Shown here: one piece after another, positions 9,257 to 18,522 of the stretch
How the letters are laid out: every line of letters begins with the position of its first letter
How positions within the stretch are numbered: position 1 is the first letter of the stretch
NCBI GenBank assembly: GCA_037718865.1
Contig: JBBJMP010000007.1
Span: 186,001 to 250,000 of the forward strand
Direction of reading: 5' to 3'
DNA length: 64,000 bases
Source of the DNA: JADCRZ01 sp037718865
Lineage (GTDB): Bacteria; Bacteroidota; Bacteroidia; Chitinophagales; Chitinophagaceae
Made by a program: the position numbers and the translations under genes
The notes under the pieces: model-generated
What the model was told of the DNA's origin: nothing
The model's database searches: none
What the model saw: the letters and a program-made list of their open reading frames with translations, nothing else

Positions 9257-11944
9257 TTATTTCATGATCTTCATATAACCGGCAATGGTACCGGCATGAT
9301 TAAATACATTCACATAATAAACTCCTTTGGGTAAGTTGTTCAGCGGTATTGTTACGGCCTGGTTATTTACGGCATTTACCAAGTGGGTATACACTGCCCT
9401 TCCGTTTTGGTCAGTAACCTGAACCCGGTATTTCCCCTGATCAATTTGCAGCATAATAAAATCGTTAAACGGATTTGGATAAACACTGAATGAAGTTGCA
9501 TTATTGACCAGTTTTACAATTCCTGAATAACTTATTCTCCCGTCGTTATCCACTATTTTTAATCTGTAAAAGTTAGGACCCGTTCCTGGCGTCTCATCTA
9601 TAAATTGGTGCTTACCTGCAATCGATGCCCAGCTATTACTAATGGGCTGCAATGTAGAAAAGTCATTTGCATTGGAAGACCTTTCCATAAAGACGGTTTT
9701 AACATGTTCCGCTGTTGCTATGTGCAGGTAAAGGTAGTTTGCATGCTTTTCTTTTTTCCCTGTAAAAGATACCAGCCTTATTGGCAAGGAAGCAAGTTCA
9801 ACAGCGGTAAATGCAACGTCCCAGGATATGGAAGGCATTGGAATGATAAGACTGCCGGTAGTTACGGATATTGATAATTCGCTTAATATGGTACCGGTGG
9901 AAGGGCTATAAAGCTTGACATTGTATGTACCGTTTTGCATAGCTGGCACAGTAATGCTACATCCGGAAATAGCTGGCGGAGGCGTACCACCATTATTATT
10001 TAGGTACTGCCAGTTATAGTTTTTGTTCAATGCATATCCGGCTGCCTTAAAGCTATTGTCGGACTTAAGCACGTAAATACTTAACGGAGAGCCGACACCT
10101 GTAAAAGTAAAGTTTGATATTAAAATCCAATCTGTACCCAGGTTATCACATTTTATAACATGTATCCCTGCCGGGATGTTAACCGTATACGTAGCATTTA
10201 CCGCAGCATTTTGTTCGAGTAACTGCACGCCGTCAACATAGATATTTATTTTGGGAGACGTGCCTGTTTGCGAACCGGTTACTACTTTAAACTGTCCGGC
10301 AACAGGATAATTTACATTAAAAGTCGGCGGATTACGGTTGGCGGTATTGAACTGGTTGCCATACAGGTATTTACTTAATGAAGTAGCAGCGGGGGTGATA
10401 TTTCCGGTTGCATCGATGGTAAAATCCGATGCAGGAGGTTTACCCCAATCTGCTCCCGGAGATATGATTGCATCTGCGCCGCCCCCGCCTTGGCTGGAGG
10501 CTGCTGCTTTCCTGTAATTGCCATTTCTAAAATCAATTAATGAAACAACTGAAGCTAACGGCTTATAATGGTAATACAGATTTCGCGGCTCAATATAATC
10601 ATCCCACCACCAGGTCATTGCGCTTCCCAAACCTCCGCTAAACATACTTCCCCAAATGGCATTATGAATATGTACACCATCCGGATCACTCACCGAAAGA
10701 GCCGCGCCGGCGGGGCCAAGCCCGAACTCGCCGTTTAAAGTGGGTTTTGAGTATTGAGAGAGAAAAGATTGATTGGCTGCGGCCAGCACAGTTTCTATAT
10801 TTGGTGAGTTGACATAAAAATGCGTTTGTGTAAAATCAATGTTCGGAAGGTTCCATGAATTAGTCGTTATTTCGGTACCACCGTAGCTGGTGGTCACCAG
10901 GTGCTTGTATACGTCTTTATCTTTAATATAAGTTGACATTTCATCATCCCAGGTAGTTATTTCGTTTTTATGCGCTTCGAAATTATTCGTCCAGTGTAAT
11001 TCGTTAAACAATTCCCAGCTTTGTATATTTTTTGAATAACCGTATCGCGCTATGATATAACGAAGCCTGTTTTTATGCAATGATTTAGCTGTAGCATCGG
11101 TAAAAAAATCCCAGGTATTTGTGGCGGGGCCCCCGTTAACTGCATTGTAAGGATTATTGTTCCATTCGGGATTTACGTTGCTGGAAACCTGCCCATGGTT
11201 ATTCAGGGCAAGCATCATGTAAACATCTTTTTGTCTACAGTAATCCAGCAACCAGTCAAGATAAAAAGCGGAAGATTGCTTATACCTTTTCAGTCCGGAG
11301 AAACCGTTGTCGCCATTCTTCCATTCAAGCGCAAATGCCCAGCTTGACATCCATACCCGGATAAAATTACCCCCATTGTTTGCCAGGTCTGTGACCCAAT
11401 TCGTATAATTAACAACAACGTTATTTGATTGCCAGCCCATATTTTCCCCGATCGGAATGTATTGGGTGTTATCGTCGAACGACAGGTAATTTGTGGTATT
11501 TTTTCTTATAAACCCGTGTGCCTCGGATGAAACGCATTGAAAAGCCTGGGCAGGCATTGTTGCGGTTCCTGATAAATTAGTGCAAGACAACACATAACTA
11601 TAAGCACCGATCTCGTTTGGTGCATATCGTACCCGGAAAGAGCCGTTTCCAACAGGTGATGCAAATCCGTTTGCACCAATGGTGTAATCCTGCATAAAGA
11701 AACCATCCACAACATCTACCCTGCCGCCGGGCGCAGTAATCGTTGCCTGCACAGTGATATTATCATAATCATAAGCATTGGCATAACCCGCGGTGAGCTG
11801 TATGTCAACCTCAAACTTTTCAAACTTTGGTATAGTGGTGCTGTTAGGCGTTGCTCCGTTAAAAACCGGAGCCTGGGCAAATATGAAATTAGTTAAAAAC
11901 AGGCAGCTAAGCATGCCTCCCCTTAAGAGTAATGTAATTATCAT
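9257..11944 (-). CDS. T9SS-secreted DUF5060/GH5-like glycoside hydrolase
   Basis: Secreted polysaccharide hydrolase. After a signal peptide (residues 1-24) comes a DUF5060-type immunoglobulin-like domain (about 30-130), then a clan A TIM barrel (about 140-470). The acid/base candidate is E315 in SWELFNELHW, and the nucleophile candidate is E406 in LNGEFGLG, spaced as in GH5-like enzymes. Aromatic and acidic residues such as WWWDDY near 445 line the expected cleft. Residues about 540-720 look like accessory beta-sandwich modules. The C-terminus has the T9SS type A pattern: FSVYPNPFNDFIML, then GVYYVNVF and a basic end MKIMK. This implies secretion through the type IX system and anchoring at the surface. 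Likely target is a beta-glucan or mannan; this cannot be fixed from sequence. Confidence 0.85.
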   Translation of the reverse strand: MIITLLLRGGMLSCLFLTNFIFAQAPVFNGATPNSTTIPKFEKFEVDIQLTAGYANAYDYDNITVQATITAPGGRVDVVDGFFMQDYTIGANGFASPVGNGSFRVRYAPNEIGAYSYVLSCTNLSGTATMPAQAFQCVSSEAHGFIRKNTTNYLSFDDNTQYIPIGENMGWQSNNVVVNYTNWVTDLANNGGNFIRVWMSSWAFALEWKNGDNGFSGLKRYKQSSAFYLDWLLDYCRQKDVYMMLALNNHGQVSSNVNPEWNNNPYNAVNGGPATNTWDFFTDATAKSLHKNRLRYIIARYGYSKNIQSWELFNELHWTNNFEAHKNEITTWDDEMSTYIKDKDVYKHLVTTSYGGTEITTNSWNLPNIDFTQTHFYVNSPNIETVLAAANQSFLSQYSKPTLNGEFGLGPAGAALSVSDPDGVHIHNAIWGSMFSGGLGSAMTWWWDDYIEPRNLYYHYKPLASVVSLIDFRNGNYRKAAASSQGGGGADAIISPGADWGKPPASDFTIDATGNITPAATSLSKYLYGNQFNTANRNPPTFNVNYPVAGQFKVVTGSQTGTSPKINIYVDGVQLLEQNAAVNATYTVNIPAGIHVIKCDNLGTDWILISNFTFTGVGSPLSIYVLKSDNSFKAAGYALNKNYNWQYLNNNGGTPPPAISGCSITVPAMQNGTYNVKLYSPSTGTILSELSISVTTGSLIIPMPSISWDVAFTAVELASLPIRLVSFTGKKEKHANYLYLHIATAEHVKTVFMERSSNANDFSTLQPISNSWASIAGKHQFIDETPGTGPNFYRLKIVDNDGRISYSGIVKLVNNATSFSVYPNPFNDFIMLQIDQGKYRVQVTDQNGRAVYTHLVNAVNNQAVTIPLNNLPKGVYYVNVFNHAGTIAGYMKIMK

Positions 11945-12016
11945 GGTCTTTATTTTTTATTTCGACGGTTTTAACATCTTGTTACTATTATAAAATGTAG
12001 CAGGGAGGGGGGAGAA

Positions 12017-14236
12017 TTATCGTGCTCCCCCCGGACAATGCTCTTTTAAATAAGCGGTAAATAAGGCGGATAAATGTGCATTGGTCCCCTCTCCTTCGCT
12101 GATGCTGTGAGTACGGTTGGGATAACTCATCATTTGAAATTGCTTACCGTATTTTATCAGTTCGTTGATCAGCATTTCTGTTCCCTGGTAATGTACGTTA
12201 TCGTCACCTGTGCCGTGAATAACCAGTAAATTACCCCTGAGATTTTTTGCGTGAGAAACGGGCGAACCATTTTTATAATCCTCCATATTTTCCTGGGGCA
12301 AACCCATATACCTCTCCTGGTAAATATTGTCGTAGCATAACTGATTAGCCACCGGAGCAATCGCAATTCCCGTTTTATAAATCTCAGGATACTGGAATAA
12401 CAGGTTCAGGGTTGTGGAACCGCCTCCGCTCCATCCATGAACGGCAATGCGGCTGGTATCCACGAAGGTCCACTTCATGATTTTTTTGGCGGCCATCGCC
12501 TGATCTCGGATATTAAGTATCCCTATTTTCCGGTAAATCGCTTTGCGCCATGCCGCGCCTTTTGGTGCCGGAGTACCGCGTCCTTCTACACTTATCTGAA
12601 TGTACCCGTCTGCGGAGATGTTGCCACTATACAAGGGGGTTCCCGCACTGCCTGCAGCATCATTTACCATAGTGCCGGCAGGCTCGCCATATACACTAAA
12701 TATTATAGGATATTTTTTTGTGCTGTCAAAATTTGTTGGCTTTATCATCCATCCATCCATGGTTACGTTATCATCAGTAGTAACCTGGAACATTTCGACC
12801 GGGAGTAAGTCAGCGGATTGCAGTGCTGCTGGCTGGCTGTTTACTTTAATACTTTGATGCGCAGGAAGACTGATCCATTGAGAGACCCGTTGATTTTTGC
12901 TATTGGAAAAATTGTGGGAGGCAAACAGGGCGCCCGGAGAGATATTGTATGCATGGGTCCCTTTCATCGTGTCTGGTGATATCAATTCAGGGTCGCCTGC
13001 ACCGGTCAGGGAAATGTTATATAAGTATCGTTGCGTGGCATTGTTAGGAGACGCCAGGAAATAGATCATGTTGGTTTTTGCATCAATCGCCGATATCCTG
13101 ATAACGTCATACGCTCCATTTGTCAGCAAGGTTTCTTTGCCATCAAGGCCCACCCGGTAAAGATGGCTCCATCCGTCTTTTTCAGAAACCCATATAAAAT
13201 CTTTCCCTTCATTGATCCAATCCCAACCTACGGGATTAGTTTTGGCATCTATCCAGGAGTTGCTTTGTTCTGTATAGATAGCACGGGCTGCACCGGTTGT
13301 TGCATTACATAAAAAAATCTTCGACACATTCTGCTTGCGGTTCAGCTGCTGCAATATCAGTTCTGTGTTATTACCCGCCCATTCCATACGAGGTATATAA
13401 TGCTGCCTCGAATCTCCGGGCACATTCATCCATTGGGTTTTGCCTGTCGCAATGGTCACTACGCCAAGCCTGCATAATGAGGGATCTTCACCTACTTTGG
13501 GATATTCAACCGGTATGGTAAAAGAGTACATTGAATCGGTATTGTTGATCATCAAAAAATTTTTGATCCGGGTAGCATCAATCTGCCAATACGCTATGCG
13601 TTTACTATCTGCACTCCAGCGAAAACCATCCCTGCAAAAAAATTCTTCTTCCTACGCCCAATCAAAGGTGCCGTTAATTAAGCGTGCGGCGCCGCCTGTA
13701 GTCAACGGCGTGATTTTATGCGTAGCCAGGTCTTCCACATAAATGTTATGTTCGCTTACAAAAGCTGCCTTTCTGCTGTCGGGCGATATTTTTGCAAACA
13801 TCAGGGAAGACGGAGGCCTTCCCTTGCCCAGCTGCGACAACTTACCGGTCGCGACCTCCCATATCCAATAATCACCTCTTGTTTCCTGTCGCCAAACCCT
13901 TTTGCTATTGGTGTAGATAAGCATTTGTTTTTCATCATCGCTAAACGAAAAATTACGGATCGCTAATGACGTACTGCTGTTTTGTGGCCTTAGCCTTGCA
14001 GAATCAATGACTACAACCCGGTTGAAAGAGGGCAACTGGTATTTTACGAGCCTGTTGCTTTCGAGAACATAATAACCGGTGCCGTTTTTTAACCATTTGA
14101 TTCTCGCTGGCGACTGAGCAGAAGCAAAGATCAGGATAAAAATCCAGGCAATGAAAAGAATGAAGCGATTAAGTAAGATTATACTGCAAGGTTTATAAAA
14201 TAATACGGAGCTTACAATAAATGTACAATGAATCAT
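12017..14236 (-). pseudogene. Dipeptidyl-peptidase IV family (S9B) protease interrupted by an in-frame amber codon
   Basis: One continuous frame of 739 codons codes for a DPP-IV-like exopeptidase that removes N-terminal dipeptides in the periplasm, but codon 195 (13652-13654) is TAG. The two halves (13652-14236 and 12017-13651) are in the same frame. The sequence reads FDWA-stop-EEEFFCRDGFRW where the family has FDWVYEEEF, so a Tyr codon has become a stop just before the double-Glu motif that holds the substrate N-terminus. The N-terminal half has a signal-anchor and propeller start. The C-terminal half keeps the alpha/beta hydrolase triad: Ser in GWSGGG (codon 603), Asp in HGTGDDNVH and His in NRTHSISEG. 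No other lesion is seen, so the mutation is recent, or is a sequencing error. Restart at 13555 would lack a signal peptide. Confidence 0.85.
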
Positions 14237-14383
14237 TGTATTACAGCTGCAACAGCCGGGCGCTTAAGCAAAACTTACTTAACATTTTTATATGGACTCG
14301 GTTTCTGATTTCAGACTCGGTGTTAATAAAATTTTGATCAATAGCCATTTTTTTATTAACTTTTATGCAGATAATTCTTTATT

Positions 14384-15250
14384 ATGAAAAGAATTAACTG
14401 GATTAAGCTGACGGGAATAAACGTACTGTTTATACTAATCATTTTGCTTCCGTTCCTTCCAGGACCATCAAATAATCTGGTAATCGCACTATCTATATTT
14501 GGGCAATCGGCGGGTTTTTTTGGCTTGCTGTTAGCACCTGTTGGAATGATCTGGATATTAGCGGAAGCAAGAGAAAGAAACAGGGAAGCCCCGGATTGGC
14601 GAACGTCTTACTATCTGGCCATTAGTACCCTTGTAATTATTACTGCCATTTGCCTTATTCTGGTAATTGCAGCTTTTGTTAATTTTGGAATAATAGCCGG
14701 CCTTCCCGGACTTATACCCATAGCGTTCGGATTACAACGGGCAGTAAGAGAATTAAAAAAACTCAGGGACAATGCGCAACGAAGATGGAACTCAATACCG
14801 TTCTACTTGTTAACGATCCCATTGATCGCATTCGTTTCCCGGGTTTATCTTGTGGCACCACTAAGCGACTACAGCAGGGATTTTGCCATTCAAAGAAGCC
14901 AGCGGTTGATTACTTCCATCGAGGATTATAAAATTAAGGAAGGACAGTATCCCGAATCCATTAAGGACCTGGAAGCACGTCACTTAAAGACAATTTCCAG
15001 TCCGTTCATTATGGGAATCCGGCCTTTCCGATACAATAAAATTAACGACCATTATAGCATCTCATTTAGTCAATGGCTGGAGTTAGGTTCACTTGAGGAG
15101 ATCGTGCTTTACGATAAGAACGACATAAGAAATAACCTGGAAGGTCCATACGCCATCTATGATTATAAGTTCGACCTATGCCGGGTGCAAGGAGCGTCTG
15201 CCAGCCATGACACCGGGTATGATCATTGGAGATATTATCTGGTTGACTAA
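14384..15250 (+). CDS. Membrane protein of unknown function with periplasmic C-terminal domain
   Basis: I do not recognise this family. The 288-residue protein has about five hydrophobic segments: roughly residues 9-26, 33-58, 76-100, 105-118 and 148-165. A soluble C-terminal part of about 120 residues follows. The start of that part (SITSIEDYKIKEGQYPESIKDLEARHL) has the rhythm of the pilin/pseudopilin region after the N-terminal helix, where short Y-x-x-x-x-G-x-Y-P-x-S-L-x-D-L motifs are common. This is only a resemblance. The gene stands alone between the broken DPP-IV gene and the convergent hydroxyproline epimerase gene, whose end is 12 bases away. Codon use and composition match the neighbours. 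Confidence 0.65.
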   Translation: MKRINWIKLTGINVLFILIILLPFLPGPSNNLVIALSIFGQSAGFFGLLLAPVGMIWILAEARERNREAPDWRTSYYLAISTLVIITAICLILVIAAFVNFGIIAGLPGLIPIAFGLQRAVRELKKLRDNAQRRWNSIPFYLLTIPLIAFVSRVYLVAPLSDYSRDFAIQRSQRLITSIEDYKIKEGQYPESIKDLEARHLKTISSPFIMGIRPFRYNKINDHYSISFSQWLELGSLEEIVLYDKNDIRNNLEGPYAIYDYKFDLCRVQGASASHDTGYDHWRYYLVD

Positions 15251-15262
15251 AAACGCTCCACA

Positions 15263-16264
15263 TCAAACCACCTGAAACCCATGAGCATAAGGATCATCAT
15301 CATCAATAATGATGGTGTTGTAGCCCGTTACCATCGCCCATCCTTCGATGCTGGGAACAATGCCCTTAATGCCACCGATCGTTGTTTCTTCTTCTATGCG
15401 CCCGATGAATTGAGAACCGATGATGCTTTCGTGAATAAACACCTCGCCTTTTTTCAGCCTGCCTTTTGCATGCCATTGTGCCATGCGGGCAGATGTACCT
15501 GTACCGCAGGGAGAACGGTCAATGGCCTTGTCTCCATAGAAAACGGCATTTCTGGCCGTGGCGTTATTGTTTATCGTGGCACCGGTCCACATGATGTGAC
15601 TTAAACCTGTAATGTGCTCGATTTCGGGATGCTTAAACACATGGTTTTCATTTAGCCGTTGCCGGCAAACACGGCTCCATGATATTAACTGATCGGCTTT
15701 AACATGTTCCAGGCCGGGAAAAGCATCCTGCGGATCAACAATAGCATAGAAGTTACCGCCATAAGCTATATCACATTTTATCGTACCCAGGTCAGGACAC
15801 TCAACGGTTACTCCCTCATGAGCTAAAAATGATTTTACATTAGTCAGTTTTACCGACTTTACTTTTTTCCCTTCCTGCTTGTATTCAATGAAAATCAGGC
15901 CGGCAGGAGTCTCCACCTTAAGCGAACCAGGCATTTTTGGAATAACCAATCCTTCCTCAATGGCTATGGTAACCGTGCCAATGGTACCATGGCCGCACAT
16001 CGGAAGGCATCCGCTTGTTTCTATAAACAACACACCGATATCATTTTCCGGATCTTGGGGCGGATACAAAATACTTCCGCTCATCATATCATGACCGCGG
16101 GGTTCAAACATCAGGCCTTTGCGTATCCAGTCATAGTCTCTTAAAAAATGAAGCCTCCTTTCCATCATGGAATTGCCATCGAGTATCGGCCCGCCACCCG
16201 CCACCAGTCGCACGGGATTTCCACAGGTATGCGCATCTACACAAAAAAACTTTTTTGAAGCCAT
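15263..16264 (-). CDS. 4-hydroxyproline 2-epimerase (proline racemase family)
   Basis: Converts trans-4-hydroxy-L-proline to cis-4-hydroxy-D-proline, the first step of hydroxyproline breakdown. Both catalytic cysteines of the two-base mechanism are present: C90 in PMCGHGTIG and C253 in RSPCGTGTSA. This argues for an epimerase/racemase rather than the related dehydratases, which replace one Cys by Ser or Thr. The His after the first Cys favours hydroxyproline over proline as substrate. At 333 residues it has the normal family length and no signal peptide, so it is cytoplasmic. It lies 34 bases downstream of the DapA-like gene and is probably co-transcribed with it. Family secure, exact substrate likely. 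Confidence 0.88.
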   Translation of the reverse strand: MASKKFFCVDAHTCGNPVRLVAGGGPILDGNSMMERRLHFLRDYDWIRKGLMFEPRGHDMMSGSILYPPQDPENDIGVLFIETSGCLPMCGHGTIGTVTIAIEEGLVIPKMPGSLKVETPAGLIFIEYKQEGKKVKSVKLTNVKSFLAHEGVTVECPDLGTIKCDIAYGGNFYAIVDPQDAFPGLEHVKADQLISWSRVCRQRLNENHVFKHPEIEHITGLSHIMWTGATINNNATARNAVFYGDKAIDRSPCGTGTSARMAQWHAKGRLKKGEVFIHESIIGSQFIGRIEEETTIGGIKGIVPSIEGWAMVTGYNTIIIDDDDPYAHGFQVV

Positions 16265-16298
16265 GAATGCTGTTTAACCGCCTCTTTCTTAATGTTAA

Positions 16299-17243
16299 TT
16301 ACACCCACTGCACAATGTTGAGCCGCTGCAGGTTCAGGTAATCCGGTAACTCCGGCCTGTTTGCAATGGCGTGTTCAACGATGGATAATACACGGCTCCT
16401 TTCTTTGCCCTCCAACTGCAAGCGGGGTGCTCTGACGTGTTCCGTACCGATGCCGGTTAACATGGCTGCGATTTTGATGTATTGTACCAGTTTGCGATGG
16501 ATATCCAATTCCAGTAACGGCAGAAACCAACGGTATATTTTAAGCGCTTCCTGGTGATAACCTGCTCTTATTAAACGGTAAATGGCTACGGTCTCTCTGG
16601 GAAAAGCATCCACCAAACCGGCTACCCAGCCATCAGCACCCATACATAAACTTTCCATGGCAAGCGGGTCAACACCGGCCAGGATCTTGTAACGGTCACC
16701 AAAACGATTGATCATCCTGGTAACATTGGTGACATCCCTGGTAGATTCCTTTACTGCCTGAATGTTTGGAATCACAGTCATCTCTTCAAACATATCCAGC
16801 GCCACAAAAATTTTGTAATCTATGGGGTTATTATAAATCATGATGGGCAGCGAGGTATTCCTGGCTACTGTTTTAAAATATGACAATGTTTCTTTTTTAT
16901 CAGCATTATATCGCATCGGAGGAAGTAGCATCAACCCATCCGCACCATTTCTCTCCGCATCGTTAGCTGCCGACACGGCAAACCTGGTGGATTGTTCTGC
17001 GATGTTCATAATGACAGGGACCTTATCTTCGACTGCTTCTTTAGTAAAGATCAGCAGGTGGTTCTTTTCCTCGTTCGTTAAAGTGCTGGCCTCTCCCAGG
17101 GATCCGCCTAAAACAATTCCTTCAACTCCTGCTTCCAGTTGCGTATCCAGGTTAATTTTAAAAACATCTAAATCTATCGTTTCATCCTCTTTAAAGGGAG
17201 TAAGAACGGCAGGATAAACACCCTTCCAGTTAACAATGCTCAT
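16299..17243 (-). CDS. DapA-family lyase, probable 1-pyrroline-4-hydroxy-2-carboxylate deaminase
   Basis: Class I aldolase-type TIM barrel of the dihydrodipicolinate synthase/N-acetylneuraminate lyase superfamily. The Schiff-base lysine is K165 in QAVKEST, and the conserved tyrosine is Y137 in MIYNNP. The phosphate/carboxylate-binding loop appears as GGSLGEASTLT in place of the canonical GTTGE. Because it sits directly upstream of a hydroxyproline epimerase, the likely reaction is deamination of the pyrroline intermediate to alpha-ketoglutarate semialdehyde. The D-hydroxyproline dehydrogenase and semialdehyde dehydrogenase of the pathway are not adjacent in this window. A biosynthetic DapA role is less likely from context. 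Start chosen at the ATG giving the usual N-terminus WKGVYPAVLTPF. Confidence 0.82.
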   Translation of the reverse strand: MSIVNWKGVYPAVLTPFKEDETIDLDVFKINLDTQLEAGVEGIVLGGSLGEASTLTNEEKNHLLIFTKEAVEDKVPVIMNIAEQSTRFAVSAANDAERNGADGLMLLPPMRYNADKKETLSYFKTVARNTSLPIMIYNNPIDYKIFVALDMFEEMTVIPNIQAVKESTRDVTNVTRMINRFGDRYKILAGVDPLAMESLCMGADGWVAGLVDAFPRETVAIYRLIRAGYHQEALKIYRWFLPLLELDIHRKLVQYIKIAAMLTGIGTEHVRAPRLQLEGKERSRVLSIVEHAIANRPELPDYLNLQRLNIVQWV

Positions 17244-17379
17244 ACCCTTAATTATTTATTGTTTTAAATAGATCAATCAGCCGGGATTTTTCAGGTCCAC
17301 GGCCTCAGGCAAATCATTTCAACAAAATAAGTATTTTACCGGACAATATAAATCGAATCTTAACATCCATCTGCTCAAA

Positions 17380-18489
17380 ATGGAAAACCGGAATCAACAA
17401 GCACTACGCAAAATTATCCATATTGATATGGATGCCTTTTACGCTTCAGTGGAACAGAGGGATAACCCCGATTACCGGGGCAAGCCTGTCATTGTTGGCG
17501 GGCTTCCGGAAGGACGGGGCGGTGTTGTAGCTACTGCCTCTTATGAAGCAAGGGCCTTTGGGATACGATCAGCCATGCCGTCAAAAAAAGCAGCGCAGCT
17601 TTGTCCGCACGCTATATTTCTCCGGCCAAGGTTTGATGCATATAAAGAAGTCTCCCGCAAGATCCGGGAAATATTTCACCGCTATACCGACCTGGTTGAA
17701 CCACTTTCACTGGACGAAGCCTACCTCGATGTAACAGCAGACAAACAAGGAATTGGTTCTGCTGTAGAGATTGCCACGCAAATCAAATTAAGCATTACAA
17801 ATGAGCTGTTCCTTACCGCATCCGCTGGTGTTTCCATCAATAAGTTTTTGGCCAAAATCGCATCGGCCCTGAAAAAACCTGATGGACTTACCTTTATCGG
17901 CCCTTCTTCTGTTGAGTCCTTTATGGAAAGATTGCCGGTAGACAATTTTTTTGGGGTCGGAAAAGTAACAGCTTCGAAAATGAAGGAGATGGATCTTTAT
18001 ACAGGTGCAGACGTTAAGAAACTTTCCGAGGAAGAATTGGTAAAACGCTTTGGAAAGGCCGGTCATTTCTTCTATCATATTGTAAGAGGCATTGATAACA
18101 GGCAGGTTGAGCCAAACAGGGAAACAAAATCGGTCGGTGCAGAAGACACCTTTCCATACGACTTAACCCGGCCCGACGAAATAAATACAGAACTTGATAG
18201 GATTGCAGGCCTGGTAGAAAAACGCCTGCAGCGTTACGCATTAAGAGGAAGAACGATTACACTAAAAATTAAATACAGCGATTTCAGAATGATTACCCGT
18301 AGCCAGTCATTCCCTTACCCCGTAGATGGTGAGGACGCCATTGCATCCACTGCAAGACAATTATTTGCTGCCACGGAGCTGGGAGATAAGAAAATCCGGT
18401 TACTCGGCATTACCCTGTCTAATTTCGGAGAAGTTATTCCAAAAAATGATAAAGGGGAAGGGCAACTCCGGTTATTTCCACCTTTGTAG
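17380..18489 (+). CDS. dinB: DNA polymerase IV (Y-family translesion polymerase)
   Basis: Error-prone polymerase that bypasses damaged template bases. The palm carries the metal-binding acidic residues D16 (HIDMDAFYASVEQ) and D112-E113 (LSLDEAYLDV). The helix-hairpin-helix thumb and the little-finger domain follow in the usual order. The C-terminal QLRLFPPL is a clear sliding-clamp binding motif, so recruitment by the beta clamp is expected. At 369 residues it is full length. It is a single gene, divergent from the hydroxyproline module and convergent with the SusD gene. I see no LexA-type operator that I can defend. Confidence 0.95.
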   Translation: MENRNQQALRKIIHIDMDAFYASVEQRDNPDYRGKPVIVGGLPEGRGGVVATASYEARAFGIRSAMPSKKAAQLCPHAIFLRPRFDAYKEVSRKIREIFHRYTDLVEPLSLDEAYLDVTADKQGIGSAVEIATQIKLSITNELFLTASAGVSINKFLAKIASALKKPDGLTFIGPSSVESFMERLPVDNFFGVGKVTASKMKEMDLYTGADVKKLSEEELVKRFGKAGHFFYHIVRGIDNRQVEPNRETKSVGAEDTFPYDLTRPDEINTELDRIAGLVEKRLQRYALRGRTITLKIKYSDFRMITRSQSFPYPVDGEDAIASTARQLFAATELGDKKIRLLGITLSNFGEVIPKNDKGEGQLRLFPPL

Positions 18490-18522
18490 TTTTGCCGCAG
18501 ATTTGGGGATTAAATAGTTGAA

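Noticed and set aside
12007..12032. GGGGGGAG/CTCCCCCC inverted repeat at the DPP-IV stop
   Set aside because: It spans the stop codon and lacks a T-run; a terminator role is not supported.
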